DNA of 64,000 bases from Neisseria zoodegmatis (GCF_900187305.1 NZ_LT906434.1:1922001-1986000); one strand, 5' to 3'; counted from the stretch's first letter, positions 36,901 to 45,661 are shown. Numbers and translations: made by a program. The notes: generated by a model not told the origin, from the sequence alone.

Positions 36901-37973
36901 GCTTCGCTTTTGACCCCGCGCATAATATCCTGTCCACCAACGGCCAAACCGTTTCAGACGACCTCAATGCCGTTACCGACAACCGCATCAAACACTACAA
37001 CGGCATCAGCTATTATTACGACGACCTCGGCAATCTGATTCACCGCGAACTGCCAAACGGCGAAGTGCAGAACTATTTCTACGATTTGCACGACCAACTG
37101 GTTAAGGTGGAAATCTTTAAAAAAGACGGTACAAAAGAGACATGGGCTTACCGCTACGATGCCTTGGGTAGACGGATAGCTAAATATCGTGAGCTTACAA
37201 ATGAGCTTAAGATAGATGAAATTCTATTTTTATGGGATTTCTCACACTTATTACAAGAATCTAATTCATGCGACTCGTATACTTACATTTATACCGATCA
37301 AGCTTCTTATGAACCGCTTGCACAACTTCACGATTGGAAAGGTGGAAATAGAGAAATTAACTACTTTCATTGTGATCAGATAGGTATTCCACGTGAAGTA
37401 ACTGATTCAAATGGCAATTTATTATGGTTCAGCGATTACTATGCTTGGGGTAAATTAAAAAATGAAACTAATATCACAGGAACACATCAACCATTCCGTT
37501 TGCAAAATCAATATTTTGATGTAGAAACAGGGCTTCACTATAATCTTCTTAGATATTATGACCCTAACTCAGGAAGGTTTATTAATCAAGACCCTATCGG
37601 GCTGCTGGGAGGACAAAATTTTTATCAGTTTGCATTTAATGTGCAAATATGGATTGATCCTTTAGGCTTGGAAAATATTCCTAGCTATGAAAGACATTTA
37701 AAGAAAAGAGGCACTAGAAAAGGAAAGGATTTTACTCAGGCAGGCAAGAAAGCTGTAAGAGAACAGAATAAAGCAGATAATGGCGGGAAAATGATATGCA
37801 GTAAATGTGGAACAGAAACTGTAGAACCTCAGAAACATAAAAAAGGTGAAACTCCACCGGACAATGAAGCCCATGTAGACCATATCAAAGCTAAATCAAA
37901 AGGTGGTTCTGGCACTGTAGAAAATGGACAGGTTTTATGCAGATTATGTAATCTTGAGAAAAGTAATAACTAG
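33906..37973 (+). CDS. PAAR-like (DUF4150) Rhs effector with C-terminal HNH nuclease
   Basis: 1355 residues. Residues 1 to about 125 are a DUF4150 PAAR-like tip domain (VPDFCWPPPPAPPTVPPIPFP, AKDVKIN, then K..WPIMHSS and VRAGDMFHMN). RPVNPIHGLKF at about 143 starts the DUF6531/Rhs cocoon. The core ends at DPIGL and WIDPLGL (about 1255). The last 100 residues are an HNH endonuclease: Cys 1298 and 1301, HVDH at 1323-1326, and LCRLCN with Cys 1345 and 1348, so a metal-dependent DNase is expected. A good ribosome site (CAGGAG) precedes the ATG. From about 37170 the codons become AT-rich, before the usual toxin junction, suggesting the imported segment includes roughly 100 codons of core. Confidence 0.93.
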   Translation: MAINKIARKSSKFRVVFMVPDFCWPPPPAPPTVPPIPFPLFADLGGAKTVAKDVKINRKPAFVFKASKTNRTYGDEIALPGRKGVLSRTATKPAWPIMHSSSVKIRKRYIVRAGDMFHMNNKYKKKLPPKPCISCKAAVGAGRPVNPIHGLKFLENETDFAFEGLMPLVWNRSYYSDQDGTGWLGEGWSVPGSQRIIRDAAGLAYIDDQGRLFPLPEVDEDDEEPVLFESEQIWFSKNSDGHYVIASLNGSVSLRFAPLAVSEDDPNGNSCSLLPLVAVEDGNGNHQRFVYHPITGLPQYIIDGNGRVFYLHFGNVADAAAPKLRLLSVSLLDALPAVGAAAQIGDALVRYEYSGSGDLLRVIGRDGVVKRSFTYQNNLMVSHTDAAGLTAYYEYSHYTPTGKVLRNWTSLGEEWRFTYHDGYTEVTDVLGRTEQYHYDYNNELTKRVLADGSTVLMERDSLGRLLSHTDAMGRVTRYQYSNEGQIETVVRPDGAMLHFDYDDSYRLIRKSDAEGNYDSYTYDEAGNLLTHTDPLKHTTRFEYAGNGLLLSVTDPKGSTTEYHYDRNHQPDLITDCSGYQTKLAYTPEGQLARITDALGQHTEYHYDANRNLTLALYPDGSKETFRYDAADRLTAHTDGEGHTTAYEYGQDGLPTQRTNALGHTFGYHYDQARRLIGLTNENGARYRFAYDVLDRLVAESGFDHKLTAYHYNAGGELVQQSEYGDDASIAAKLMAQYGGQPVKSKDRTPLSDGLKDKTPLRITEFQRDILGRLKHTLAHDNKGNIQETAYHYDLNGNLVRAANRHSITCFDYNSGGQLIGQHHWKVPTQKENEQNGLIDTDWRDPQYDMLFLTQTQSIRYHYDFNGNRTTTVLPDGRQINYLYYGSGHLHQINLDGEVISDIERDKLHREIQRTQGALTSRYELDPLGRLKKQIAALDSLSESGNGKSKVAAGYGQTAVKRSYGYDKTGNLLHSSDQRTGTTHFEYDKLGRITQAGNERFAFDPAHNILSTNGQTVSDDLNAVTDNRIKHYNGISYYYDDLGNLIHRELPNGEVQNYFYDLHDQLVKVEIFKKDGTKETWAYRYDALGRRIAKYRELTNELKIDEILFLWDFSHLLQESNSCDSYTYIYTDQASYEPLAQLHDWKGGNREINYFHCDQIGIPREVTDSNGNLLWFSDYYAWGKLKNETNITGTHQPFRLQNQYFDVETGLHYNLLRYYDPNSGRFINQDPIGLLGGQNFYQFAFNVQIWIDPLGLENIPSYERHLKKRGTRKGKDFTQAGKKAVREQNKADNGGKMICSKCGTETVEPQKHKKGETPPDNEAHVDHIKAKSKGGSGTVENGQVLCRLCNLEKSNN

Positions 37974-37988
37974 TTTAAGGTAGCTGAA

Positions 37989-38420
37989 ATGGAAAAAATT
38001 TTTTTTGACTTAGAAGTAATTGATGGATATCCACCAGTATCTATGGAAAGTATTTGGGCTGAAAAAACTAAGGAAGGTTATTTCAAAATAGATAATATTC
38101 CTTTTTACAGTAAGGAAGTATCTTTAGGTGATATTGTAAGTGCAAAAAAACAAAATGAAAATTACTTCCTATATGAAGAAACCATAACTCATAGCCAAAA
38201 TAGTACCCTGAGAATTATATTTTTTAATGAAACTCAAATTTTCCAAAAAAATATATTAAATAAACTTATAGAATATGGGTGTGAGTTTGAAGCTTTTAAC
38301 AAAAACTTTTATGCAGTGAATATACCTATTCAGGTAGATATTGAAAATATATATAATTTCCTGGATGACTTTATAGAAAGCAATGATTTGGAATATGATA
38401 CAGGCTATTTAGCTCAATAA
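37989..38420 (+). CDS. DUF4265-like immunity protein for the HNH Rhs
   Basis: 143 residues, 15 bp after the HNH-Rhs stop, with AAGG as a ribosome site. The layout F.ID.IPFYSKEVSLGDIVSAKK, a hydrophobic strand LRIIFF, then YGCEFEAFNKNFYAVNIP and a C-terminal LEYDTGY resembles DUF4265 proteins, which are common partners of polymorphic toxins. The neutralising role is inferred from position and family. It is AT-rich like the toxin tail before it. It is followed within 75 bp by a truncated Rhs module. Confidence 0.72.
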   Translation: MEKIFFDLEVIDGYPPVSMESIWAEKTKEGYFKIDNIPFYSKEVSLGDIVSAKKQNENYFLYEETITHSQNSTLRIIFFNETQIFQKNILNKLIEYGCEFEAFNKNFYAVNIPIQVDIENIYNFLDDFIESNDLEYDTGYLAQ

Positions 38421-38494
38421 AATAAAAATCAACTAATAAAAAAAATAACTACTATTAGACTAGCTCATATCAACACCAAACGCAGCTATTTCCA

Positions 38495-41400
38495 TTGCCG
38501 GAAGTGGATGAAGACGATGAAGAACCGGTGTTGTTCGAGAGCGAACAAATCTGGTTCAGCAAGAATTCAGACGGCCATTATGTGATTGCGTCGTTAAACG
38601 GTTCGGTGTCGTTGCGTTTCGCGCCGCTGGCGGTCTCGGAAGACGATCCGAACGGCAACAGTTGCAGCCTCTTGCCGTTGGTGGCGGTGGAAGATGGCAA
38701 CGGTAACCATCAGCGTTTCGTTTATCATCCCATTACGGGGCTACCGCAATATATTATCGACGGCAACGGGCGGGTGTTCTACCTGCACTTCGGCAATGTC
38801 GCCGATGCCGCCGCGCCAAAGCTGCGCTTGTTGTCGGTATCGTTGCTCGATACCCTGCCCGCTGTCGGCGCAGCCGCTCAGATCGGTGCGGCATTGGTGC
38901 GCTACGAATACAGCAGTAGCGGCGATTTGCTGCGCGTCATCGGCCGTGACGGCACGGTCAAACGCAGTTTCACTTATCAAAACAACCTGATGGTGTCGCA
39001 TACCGATGCGGCGGGCTTAACCGCCTATTACGAATACAGCCATTACACCCCCACCGGCAAGGTGCTGCGCAACTGGACTTCGTTGGGCGAAGAATGGCGT
39101 TTCACCTACCACGACGGCTACACCGAAGTTACCGATGTCTTGGGGCGCACCGAACAATATCATTACGACTACAACAACGAGTTGACTAAACGGGTGTTCG
39201 CCGACGGCAGCACTGTATTGATGGAACGCGACAGCTTGGGCCGTCTGCTCAGCCACACCGACGCAATGGGCCGCGTTACCCGTTACCAATACAGCAACGA
39301 AGGCCAAATCGAGACCATCGTCCGCCCCGACGGCGCCATGCTGCATTTCGACTACGACGACAGCTACCGCCTGATCCGCAAAAGCGATGCCGAAGGCCAT
39401 TACGACAGCTACACCTACGACGAAGCCGGCAATCTGCTTACCCATACCGACCCGCTGAAACACACCACCCGCTTCGAGTATGCCGACAACGGTTTGCTGT
39501 TGAGCGTTACCGACCCGAAAGGCAGCACCACCGAGTATCACTATGACCATAACAACCAGCCCGACCTGATTACCGACTGCTCCGGCTACCAAACCAAACT
39601 GGCCTACACCCCCGAAGGGCAGTTGGCGCGCATCACCGATGCCTTGGGCCAACACACCGAATACCATTACGACGCCAACCGAAACCTCACCCTCGCCCTT
39701 TATCCCGACGGCAGCAAAGAAACTTTCCGCTATGATGCCGCCGACCGCCTAACCGCCCATACCGACGGCGAAGGCCACACCACCGCATACGAATACGGCC
39801 AAGACGGTCTGCCGACGCAAAGAACCAATGCGCTGGGACATACCTTCGGCTACCACTACGACCAAGCAAGAAGGCTCATCGGCCTCACCAACGAAAACGG
39901 CGCCCGCTACCGCTTCGCCTACGACGTGCTCGACCGTTTGGTGGCCGAGAGCGGTTTCGACCACAAACTGACCGCCTACCACTACAACGCCGGCAGCGAA
40001 CTGGTGCAGCAAAGCGAATACGGCGACGATGCCAGTATCGCCGCCAAACTGATGGCGCAATACGGCGGGCAACCGGTTAAAAGCACAGACAGAACACCGC
40101 TTTCAGACGGCCTTAAAGACAAAACCCCGCTCAGAATCACCGAGTTCCAACGCGATATCTTAGGCCGTCTGAAACACACCCTTGCCCACGACAGCACAGG
40201 CAACACACAGGAAACCGCCTATCATTACGACCTTAACGGCAACCTCGTCCGCGCTGCCAACCGGCACAGCATCACCTGTTTCGACTACAACCCCAACGAC
40301 CAACTTATCGGCCAGCACCATTGGAAGGTACCGACCCAAGAAGAGAACGCCCAAAACGGCCTGATTGACACCGACTGGCGCGACCCGCAGTACGATATGC
40401 TGTTCCAGCCGATCACCAAGAGTATCCATTACCATTACGACTTCAACGGCAACCGCACCACCACCGTATTGCCCGACGGCCGCCAAATCAACTACCTGTA
40501 TTACGGCAGCGGCCACCTGCACCAAATCAACCTCGACGGCGAAGTCATCAGCGACATCGAACGCGACAAACTGCACCGCGAAATCCAAAGGACACAGGGT
40601 GCCTTAATCAGCCACTACGAATTGGACCCGCTGGGCCGTCTGAAAAAACAAATCGCCGCACTCAACGGCCTGTCTGAAAGCGGCAAAGGCAAAAGCAAAA
40701 CGGCGGCGGGTTACAGCCAAACCGCCGTCAAACGCAGCTACGGTTACGACAAAACCGGCAACCTTACCCATTCGACAGACCAAAGAAGCGGTACAACGCA
40801 TTTCGAGTACGACAAACTGGGCAGAATCACCCGAGCGGGCAACGAACGCTTCGCTTTTCACCCCGCGCATAATATCCTGTCCACCAACGGCCAAACCGTT
40901 TCAGACGACCTCAATGCCGTTACCGACAACCGCATCAAACACTACAACGGCATCAGCTATTACTACGACGACCTCGGCAACTTGATCCACCGCGAACTGC
41001 CAAACGGCGAAGTGCAAAACTATTTCTACGATTTACACAACCAGCTGGTTAAGGTGGAAATCTTTAAGAAAGACGGCAGTAAAGAGACTTGGGCTTACCG
41101 CTATGATGCTTTGGGCAGACGAATCGGCAAAGGCCGTATCAAAACGGAGAGCAGTAACGAAGTTTCAGACAGGCATTCAGCAAACAATGCCTGCCTGAAA
41201 GTGGAAATCGAGTTTGTTTGGGACGGCAGCCATCTGTTGCAGGAACAAAATTCAGACGGCCTCTACACATATATTTATACCGACCAAGATTCTTACGAAC
41301 CGCTAGCGCAAATTTACAACTATACAAACCCGGAAAGCGAAAGCAGACAGGAAACCAACTACTTCCATTGCGACCAAATCGGCATACCGAGAGAAATGAC

Positions 41401-42121
41401 CGATAAAGACGGCAATCTGCTTTGGTTTGGGGATTATTACGGTTGGGGTAAGCTAAAAACCGAGAACAACATTACCGGAGCACATCAGCCGTTCAGGTTA
41501 CAGAACCAGTATTTCGACCAAGAGACCGGGTTGCATTACAACTTCTTCAGGTACTACGAACCTGTTTGCGGACGGTTTGTTAATCAGGATCCGATTGGAA
41601 TAATAGCTTCAGAAAATCTTTATACGTTCGCACCAAATACTCAAAGATGGGTAGATATTTCAGGCGCAATGGCTCAAGTTGCTGCGGGTTGCGCCATAGG
41701 CGCCCCCTTCGGCGGGCCTGTCGGCTGTGCAGCCGGAAGTGCAATTGCTTTAGCGGCTACTGCCGTATTAGCTGTCGGTGCTGCCGCAACCGCAATATCT
41801 ACATCACGTTCAAAATCAACTACGGCATGTAGTAAGTGCAGCTCTCCACAACCTAAATGCCCTCCTGATGTTTATGCAAAATTGAATGCAGCCGTAAATA
41901 AAGCAAAAATTTATACATCAAGCCTTGGTGGATGCAAGAGTTGGATGCAGCCTCGTAGTTTGTATATGCGAAGAGATGCAGCGTATAAAGAACTCAAAGC
42001 TAGAAAACAGCGGGAAGACACTTGTTGGAACGGAGGAGATGCTGGACACCTAGAAAGAATGAATAACTTACGCAATCAAATTAAGAAATGTGAAAATTTT
42101 ATAAGTAGGGGATGGAGATAA
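38495..42121 (+). CDS. orphan Rhs module lacking its N-terminus, Cys-rich C-terminal domain
   Basis: An open frame of about 1208 codons that joins homology to the Rhs at 33906-37973 abruptly at its residue 213 (FPLPEVDEDDEEP). The DUF4150 tip and the start of the cocoon are missing. The first in-frame start is a TTG at the break without a good ribosome site, so it is probably a silent cassette. The core runs to DPIGIIASENLY and WVDISG. The tail of about 150 residues has a Gly/Ala-rich hydrophobic stretch (about 1062-1102), then ACSKCSS, CPPDVY, GGCKSW and DTCWNGGDAGH, ending in a helical CENFISRGWR. I recognise the pattern R..A..E.K.R...D.C..GGD.GH as a recurring polymorphic-toxin tail but cannot name it or give its activity. 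Confidence 0.75.
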   Translation: MPEVDEDDEEPVLFESEQIWFSKNSDGHYVIASLNGSVSLRFAPLAVSEDDPNGNSCSLLPLVAVEDGNGNHQRFVYHPITGLPQYIIDGNGRVFYLHFGNVADAAAPKLRLLSVSLLDTLPAVGAAAQIGAALVRYEYSSSGDLLRVIGRDGTVKRSFTYQNNLMVSHTDAAGLTAYYEYSHYTPTGKVLRNWTSLGEEWRFTYHDGYTEVTDVLGRTEQYHYDYNNELTKRVFADGSTVLMERDSLGRLLSHTDAMGRVTRYQYSNEGQIETIVRPDGAMLHFDYDDSYRLIRKSDAEGHYDSYTYDEAGNLLTHTDPLKHTTRFEYADNGLLLSVTDPKGSTTEYHYDHNNQPDLITDCSGYQTKLAYTPEGQLARITDALGQHTEYHYDANRNLTLALYPDGSKETFRYDAADRLTAHTDGEGHTTAYEYGQDGLPTQRTNALGHTFGYHYDQARRLIGLTNENGARYRFAYDVLDRLVAESGFDHKLTAYHYNAGSELVQQSEYGDDASIAAKLMAQYGGQPVKSTDRTPLSDGLKDKTPLRITEFQRDILGRLKHTLAHDSTGNTQETAYHYDLNGNLVRAANRHSITCFDYNPNDQLIGQHHWKVPTQEENAQNGLIDTDWRDPQYDMLFQPITKSIHYHYDFNGNRTTTVLPDGRQINYLYYGSGHLHQINLDGEVISDIERDKLHREIQRTQGALISHYELDPLGRLKKQIAALNGLSESGKGKSKTAAGYSQTAVKRSYGYDKTGNLTHSTDQRSGTTHFEYDKLGRITRAGNERFAFHPAHNILSTNGQTVSDDLNAVTDNRIKHYNGISYYYDDLGNLIHRELPNGEVQNYFYDLHNQLVKVEIFKKDGSKETWAYRYDALGRRIGKGRIKTESSNEVSDRHSANNACLKVEIEFVWDGSHLLQEQNSDGLYTYIYTDQDSYEPLAQIYNYTNPESESRQETNYFHCDQIGIPREMTDKDGNLLWFGDYYGWGKLKTENNITGAHQPFRLQNQYFDQETGLHYNFFRYYEPVCGRFVNQDPIGIIASENLYTFAPNTQRWVDISGAMAQVAAGCAIGAPFGGPVGCAAGSAIALAATAVLAVGAAATAISTSRSKSTTACSKCSSPQPKCPPDVYAKLNAAVNKAKIYTSSLGGCKSWMQPRSLYMRRDAAYKELKARKQREDTCWNGGDAGHLERMNNLRNQIKKCENFISRGWR

Positions 42122-42127
42122 TTAATT

Positions 42128-42568
42128 ATGGAAGATGAAATCACATTAATAAAATCTAGAGAGTGGCCTACAAGATTTTTAAATGTAGATGAAAATTATA
42201 TTGTCATCACACGTCCGGAAGATTTAAACGGTTTCTTATATGCTAAATCTTTGAAACCAAATCAGCCAATTGACTTCAATAAACTAGATATTGCTTGCAC
42301 AGACATAACATGGGAAGGTTGGAACTATTTGTTACCCATTTTACAAAGACGCTATTTTGATAATCTACCTAATGAAATGGAAGATTTCTTGTTAAGTTTT
42401 TTTTGGTTTTTAGAAACAGATAATAATCTATCCAATCTATTAGTTTATCTAGATAGTGATGACTTAAAAAACTTTAAGGACTGGATTTCATTTATATTAT
42501 TTTCTGGTAAAGATAATAATTCTTTCATTATAGAAAATGAATTACTCTCTATTTTAGAAAGAATATGA
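42128..42568 (+). CDS. putative immunity protein for the orphan Rhs toxin
   Basis: 146 residues, acidic, with no signal peptide and two hydrophobic-aromatic stretches (DFLLSFFWFL; WISFILFS). It begins 7 bp after the orphan Rhs stop, behind GGAGA. The family is not recognised. It is AT-rich like the other immunity candidates. Its intact frame behind a probably silent toxin module suggests it is kept either to protect against kin carrying the toxin or as part of the exchangeable cassette. The function is inferred from position only. Confidence 0.62.
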   Translation: MEDEITLIKSREWPTRFLNVDENYIVITRPEDLNGFLYAKSLKPNQPIDFNKLDIACTDITWEGWNYLLPILQRRYFDNLPNEMEDFLLSFFWFLETDNNLSNLLVYLDSDDLKNFKDWISFILFSGKDNNSFIIENELLSILERI

Positions 42569-42607
42569 AATTTTTAAGCAAGCTGTAGCCCATATAACAT
42601 ACTTATT

Positions 42608-42650
42608 TAATCTGTAGCGTGCGTGCCAACAGTACGTACGCTACAGATTA
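42608..42650. repeat. palindromic element
   Basis: TAATCTGTAGCG at 42608-42619 pairs perfectly with CGCTACAGATTA at 42639-42650, and further partial pairing (TGCGT / ACGTA) extends the stem toward a short loop. No T-run follows, so a dispersed REP-like element is at least as likely as a terminator for the preceding immunity gene. Confidence 0.6.
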
Positions 42651-42675
42651 ACCTTAATCCACGCAAAACCCCATC

Positions 42676-42918
42676 ATAGCCATTAACAAAATCGCCCGTA
42701 AAAGCAGCAAGTTCCGCGTGATTTTTACCGTGCCCGATTTCTGTTGGCTGCCTCCGCCTACCGTCCCGCCGATTCCCTTCCCGCCGTTTGCCGACCTCTG
42801 TGGTGCGAAAACCGTCGCCAAAGACATTAAAATCAACCACAAATTCGCTTTCATCTTCAAAGCCAGTAAAATCAATAAAGCCACTGTGAACAATATAGCC
42901 CTGATTTCCAAGAAATAG
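42676..42918 (+). pseudogene. broken copy of the DUF4150 Rhs start
   Basis: The translation from 42676 (AINKIARKSSKFRV, VPDFCWLPPP, PPIPFP, FADL.GAKTVAKD, KASK) closely matches the first 75 residues of the Rhs at 33906. The start codon is changed to ATA and the frame ends in TAG at 42918 soon after similarity fades. It is therefore the dead remnant of a second DUF4150-Rhs gene, marking the right end of the toxin island. Confidence 0.85.
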
Positions 42919-42968
42919 GCTTAATAACCTGATATTCTGATTGAAATACCTTTTTCAGACGGCCTCCA
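42919..42968. other. short spacer with a DUS
   Basis: A single DUS (TTCAGACGGCCT, 42954-42965) sits between the DUF4150 remnant and the end of the permease gene on the minus strand. Nothing else is seen. Confidence 0.4.
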
Positions 42969-44021
42969 CTATCCGTTACCAATCCTCCGCTTTACCCATC
43001 CCTTCATAAACCTACACAAAACCCCGGCGCTACCAACTACCGCCACCATACGGGAAACGTGAAATGCCGTAACCACAGGCACCCCGAGTTGCAATACTTT
43101 TGCGGTAATCGTCATTTCCGCAACTCCTCCGGGCGCCAAGCCTAAGCCTAATGTCGGTAAGGGAATTACACTGATTTTTGCCAAAATATAAGTTGCCAAC
43201 GCTGTGAGTAACAGCGATATGGTTACGCTGACAGCCACTACGCTTAATAAACGCGGGGCGCTTTTGAAAAAGCCCGGTGAAAATTTGTTCCCCAACGCCC
43301 AGCCGATCAATAATTGCCCGATTTTAGAAATCACGAGCGGCATGGCGGATAAGTGGATGTCGGAAACGGTCAACAATATTGCTGCCAAAAGAGGGCCGAA
43401 CGTCCACGGATTCGACCATCTTCGCCACTCGAAAAATCGTGCAAACATATAAGCCAAACCAAAGAGCAATATCAAGCCACCCCAATGTATTTGCGTGTTT
43501 TGCTGCAATACGCTGTTATCAATGTTTTGATAGCCCATGTATTGATAAAAAAACGGCACGATGGTCACAATCATTAGCACGCGCAGCGAATGCGCGGATA
43601 CGACTTTGTCGATTTGTGCGCCGTTCTGATCGGCCATATTCGCCATTTCACTGGCTCCGCCCATGGCCGAAGCGAACCAAGCAGTTACAAAATCCACGCG
43701 GGCAAAACGATAAAGCAGCAAACTGCCAAGCACACCCAGACTAACGGAAAACACCATACCGAAAAGCAGCCAAGGCCAATATTTGAGCAGCAAACTGACC
43801 ATATCGGGCGTGAAATATAAGCCCAAAGAAATTCCGATAATCGTTAAGCCCACTTTACGGCACAACCCCGGTGCTTTTACAGGTAAGCCGTTCAAACTCA
43901 ACACGGCGGTTGCCAACAACGAACCCAGCAGCCACGGAATCGGCAGTCCGATGGCATTGGCGGCTAATGCGCCGGCAAGCGCAGCAGCAAAACCGATTGA
44001 ATACTTGGTGAACGTGTTCAT
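42969..44021 (-). CDS. AbrB-family membrane protein (putative permease)
   Basis: 350 residues with about ten hydrophobic helices. The N-terminal LPIPWLLGSLLATAVLSL, GLTIIGISLGLYF, and the central SAMGGASEMANMAD with the second half repeat LGLAPGGVAEMTITAK show the duplicated AbrB fold (PF05145). It is often mislabelled ammonia monooxygenase. The substrate is unknown. It is the last gene on the strand after tctC-tctB-tctA and could act on the same compounds, but a hairpin terminator (44079-44122) separates it from tctA, so it may have its own promoter. Confidence 0.8.
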   Translation of the reverse strand: MNTFTKYSIGFAAALAGALAANAIGLPIPWLLGSLLATAVLSLNGLPVKAPGLCRKVGLTIIGISLGLYFTPDMVSLLLKYWPWLLFGMVFSVSLGVLGSLLLYRFARVDFVTAWFASAMGGASEMANMADQNGAQIDKVVSAHSLRVLMIVTIVPFFYQYMGYQNIDNSVLQQNTQIHWGGLILLFGLAYMFARFFEWRRWSNPWTFGPLLAAILLTVSDIHLSAMPLVISKIGQLLIGWALGNKFSPGFFKSAPRLLSVVAVSVTISLLLTALATYILAKISVIPLPTLGLGLAPGGVAEMTITAKVLQLGVPVVTAFHVSRMVAVVGSAGVLCRFMKGWVKRRIGNG

Positions 44022-44078
44022 TTAGGTATTCCCTATTGCATTAAAGCGATGCAGTAACTGACAACAATGTATAACAAA

Positions 44079-44122
44079 AAACTGCATATGGCACATATTC
44101 TTAATGAAACCATATGCAGTTT
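44079..44122 (-). terminator. terminator after tctA
   Basis: A perfect 13-bp inverted repeat (AAACTGCATATGG, 44079-44091, with CCATATGCAGTTT, 44110-44122). On the minus strand the stem is followed by a T-rich stretch, as expected for intrinsic termination. Confidence 0.7.
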
Positions 44123-44148
44123 GCCATTATGTTGTTACCAACCGCGTG

Positions 44149-45642
44149 TCAAGCAGCTTTACGGCGGCGCAACCAACGGTATATCGGCAGCAGCACCATA
44201 AATGCAGACAAAGCCCACAAAGCCTGCACAATCACACCGTTAAACAGAATACCGATATCGCCTTGCGAAATAGACAATGCCCTGCGCAGGCTCGATTCCA
44301 TCAATTCACCCAACACATAACCCAAAATCAACGCGGAAAGCGGGAAATTCAATTTACGCAGGATATACCCGAAAATACCCAAGCACACCATCAAAATCAG
44401 GTCGAAAGTAGTGCTGTGAATGGCATAAACGCCCACAAAGCTCACCGCCGCAATAGCCGGAATCAGAATGTAATTCGGAATATTCAACAATTTGGCGAAG
44501 AACCCTACCAGCGGAATATTGAGTATCAACAAAATCACATTGCCGATAAACAAAGAGGCTATCAATCCCCACACAATATCAGGCTGTTCGCTAAACAGTT
44601 GCGGGCCGGGCGTGATGTTGTAGAGCGTGAGCGCGCCCATCATCACGGCAGTAGTGCCGGAGCCGGGCACACCCAAAGTCAGCATAGGAATAAACGAACC
44701 GCAGGCAGAAGCATTGTTGGCTGCTTCGGGGGCGGCAATGCCGCGCAAATCACCATTACCGAAATTGCCTTCTTTACCGGCAATTTTTTTCTCGTTGGTA
44801 TAAGACATGGCACTGGCAATCGTAGCGCCCGCGCCCGGCAGAATACCGATAAAGAAACCGGCTATACCGCTTCGCACTATCGCACCCAAGCTGAACAACA
44901 GTTCTTTCAGGTTAAACAAAGTACGCTTGCCCTGCTCCAACGCTTTTTGGCCTTTTTCCGTATGCTCCAGCATGATCAGAATTTCGCTGACGCTGAAAAA
45001 ACCGATAACGATGGTGGTGAACTGAATGCCGTCCGACAAATTAACCGAATCAAAAGTAAAACGGTACACACCGGTTACGGCATCCACGCCCACCATCGCC
45101 AAACCCAAGCCGATCAGCGCGGCCACTCCGGTTTTTATCGGTTGGTCGCTAACCAATCCGCTCAAGCAGGTAATGGCAAACACCATCAGCACGAAATATT
45201 CTGCAGGGCCGAATGCAATCGCCCAATGTGCCAGCAAAGGCGCAAACAAAACCACGCCGATGGTGGCAATCAGGCTGCCGACAAACGAGCTGGCCGCGGA
45301 TAAAGACAACGCAATGCCTGCCTTACCCTGTTTGGCCAACGGATAACCGTCAAGCGTTGACATAATCGCCGCCGCATCGCCCGGCACATTAAGCAAAATA
45401 GCCGAAATCCGCCCGCCGTACTCACAGCCGAGATAAACGGCCGCCAGCAAAATCAAAGCCGAATCTGCCGGCAAGCCCAACGCAAAGGCAAAAGGCAGCA
45501 GCAAAGCCACGCCGTTAATCGGCCCCAAACCGGGCAACATGCCGACGATGGTGCCGATAAAGGCACCGATAAACGCCAGCAACAGGTTTTTCGGCATCAA
45601 GGCCACCTGAAAACCCGACATCAAATATTCTAACGTTTCCAT
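44149..45642 (-). CDS. tctA: tripartite tricarboxylate transporter large permease TctA
   Basis: 497 residues, about 11-12 transmembrane helices. The conserved N-terminal GTIVGMLPGLGPINGVALLLP and the second half GILPGAGATIASAMSY (both PGLG/PGAG signatures), plus LNVPGDAAAIMSTLDGYPLAKQGKAG, are typical. It forms the channel for uptake of a carboxylate delivered by TctC, coupled to an ion gradient. The substrate is not readable from sequence. The start lies 19 bp after the tctB stop, with GGAGG ahead of it. Confidence 0.93.
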   Translation of the reverse strand: METLEYLMSGFQVALMPKNLLLAFIGAFIGTIVGMLPGLGPINGVALLLPFAFALGLPADSALILLAAVYLGCEYGGRISAILLNVPGDAAAIMSTLDGYPLAKQGKAGIALSLSAASSFVGSLIATIGVVLFAPLLAHWAIAFGPAEYFVLMVFAITCLSGLVSDQPIKTGVAALIGLGLAMVGVDAVTGVYRFTFDSVNLSDGIQFTTIVIGFFSVSEILIMLEHTEKGQKALEQGKRTLFNLKELLFSLGAIVRSGIAGFFIGILPGAGATIASAMSYTNEKKIAGKEGNFGNGDLRGIAAPEAANNASACGSFIPMLTLGVPGSGTTAVMMGALTLYNITPGPQLFSEQPDIVWGLIASLFIGNVILLILNIPLVGFFAKLLNIPNYILIPAIAAVSFVGVYAIHSTTFDLILMVCLGIFGYILRKLNFPLSALILGYVLGELMESSLRRALSISQGDIGILFNGVIVQALWALSAFMVLLPIYRWLRRRKAA

Positions 45643-45661
45643 TTATATACCTCCGCCATGA

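Noticed and set aside
42608..42650. Palindrome considered as a Correia element
   Set aside because: It lacks the Correia terminal sequence and length; only a simple hairpin is present.
44104..45303. 399-codon plus-strand frame opposite tctA
   Set aside because: The minus-strand frame is an unmistakable TctA; the plus-strand translation is rich in Gln/His/Arg without any family signature.
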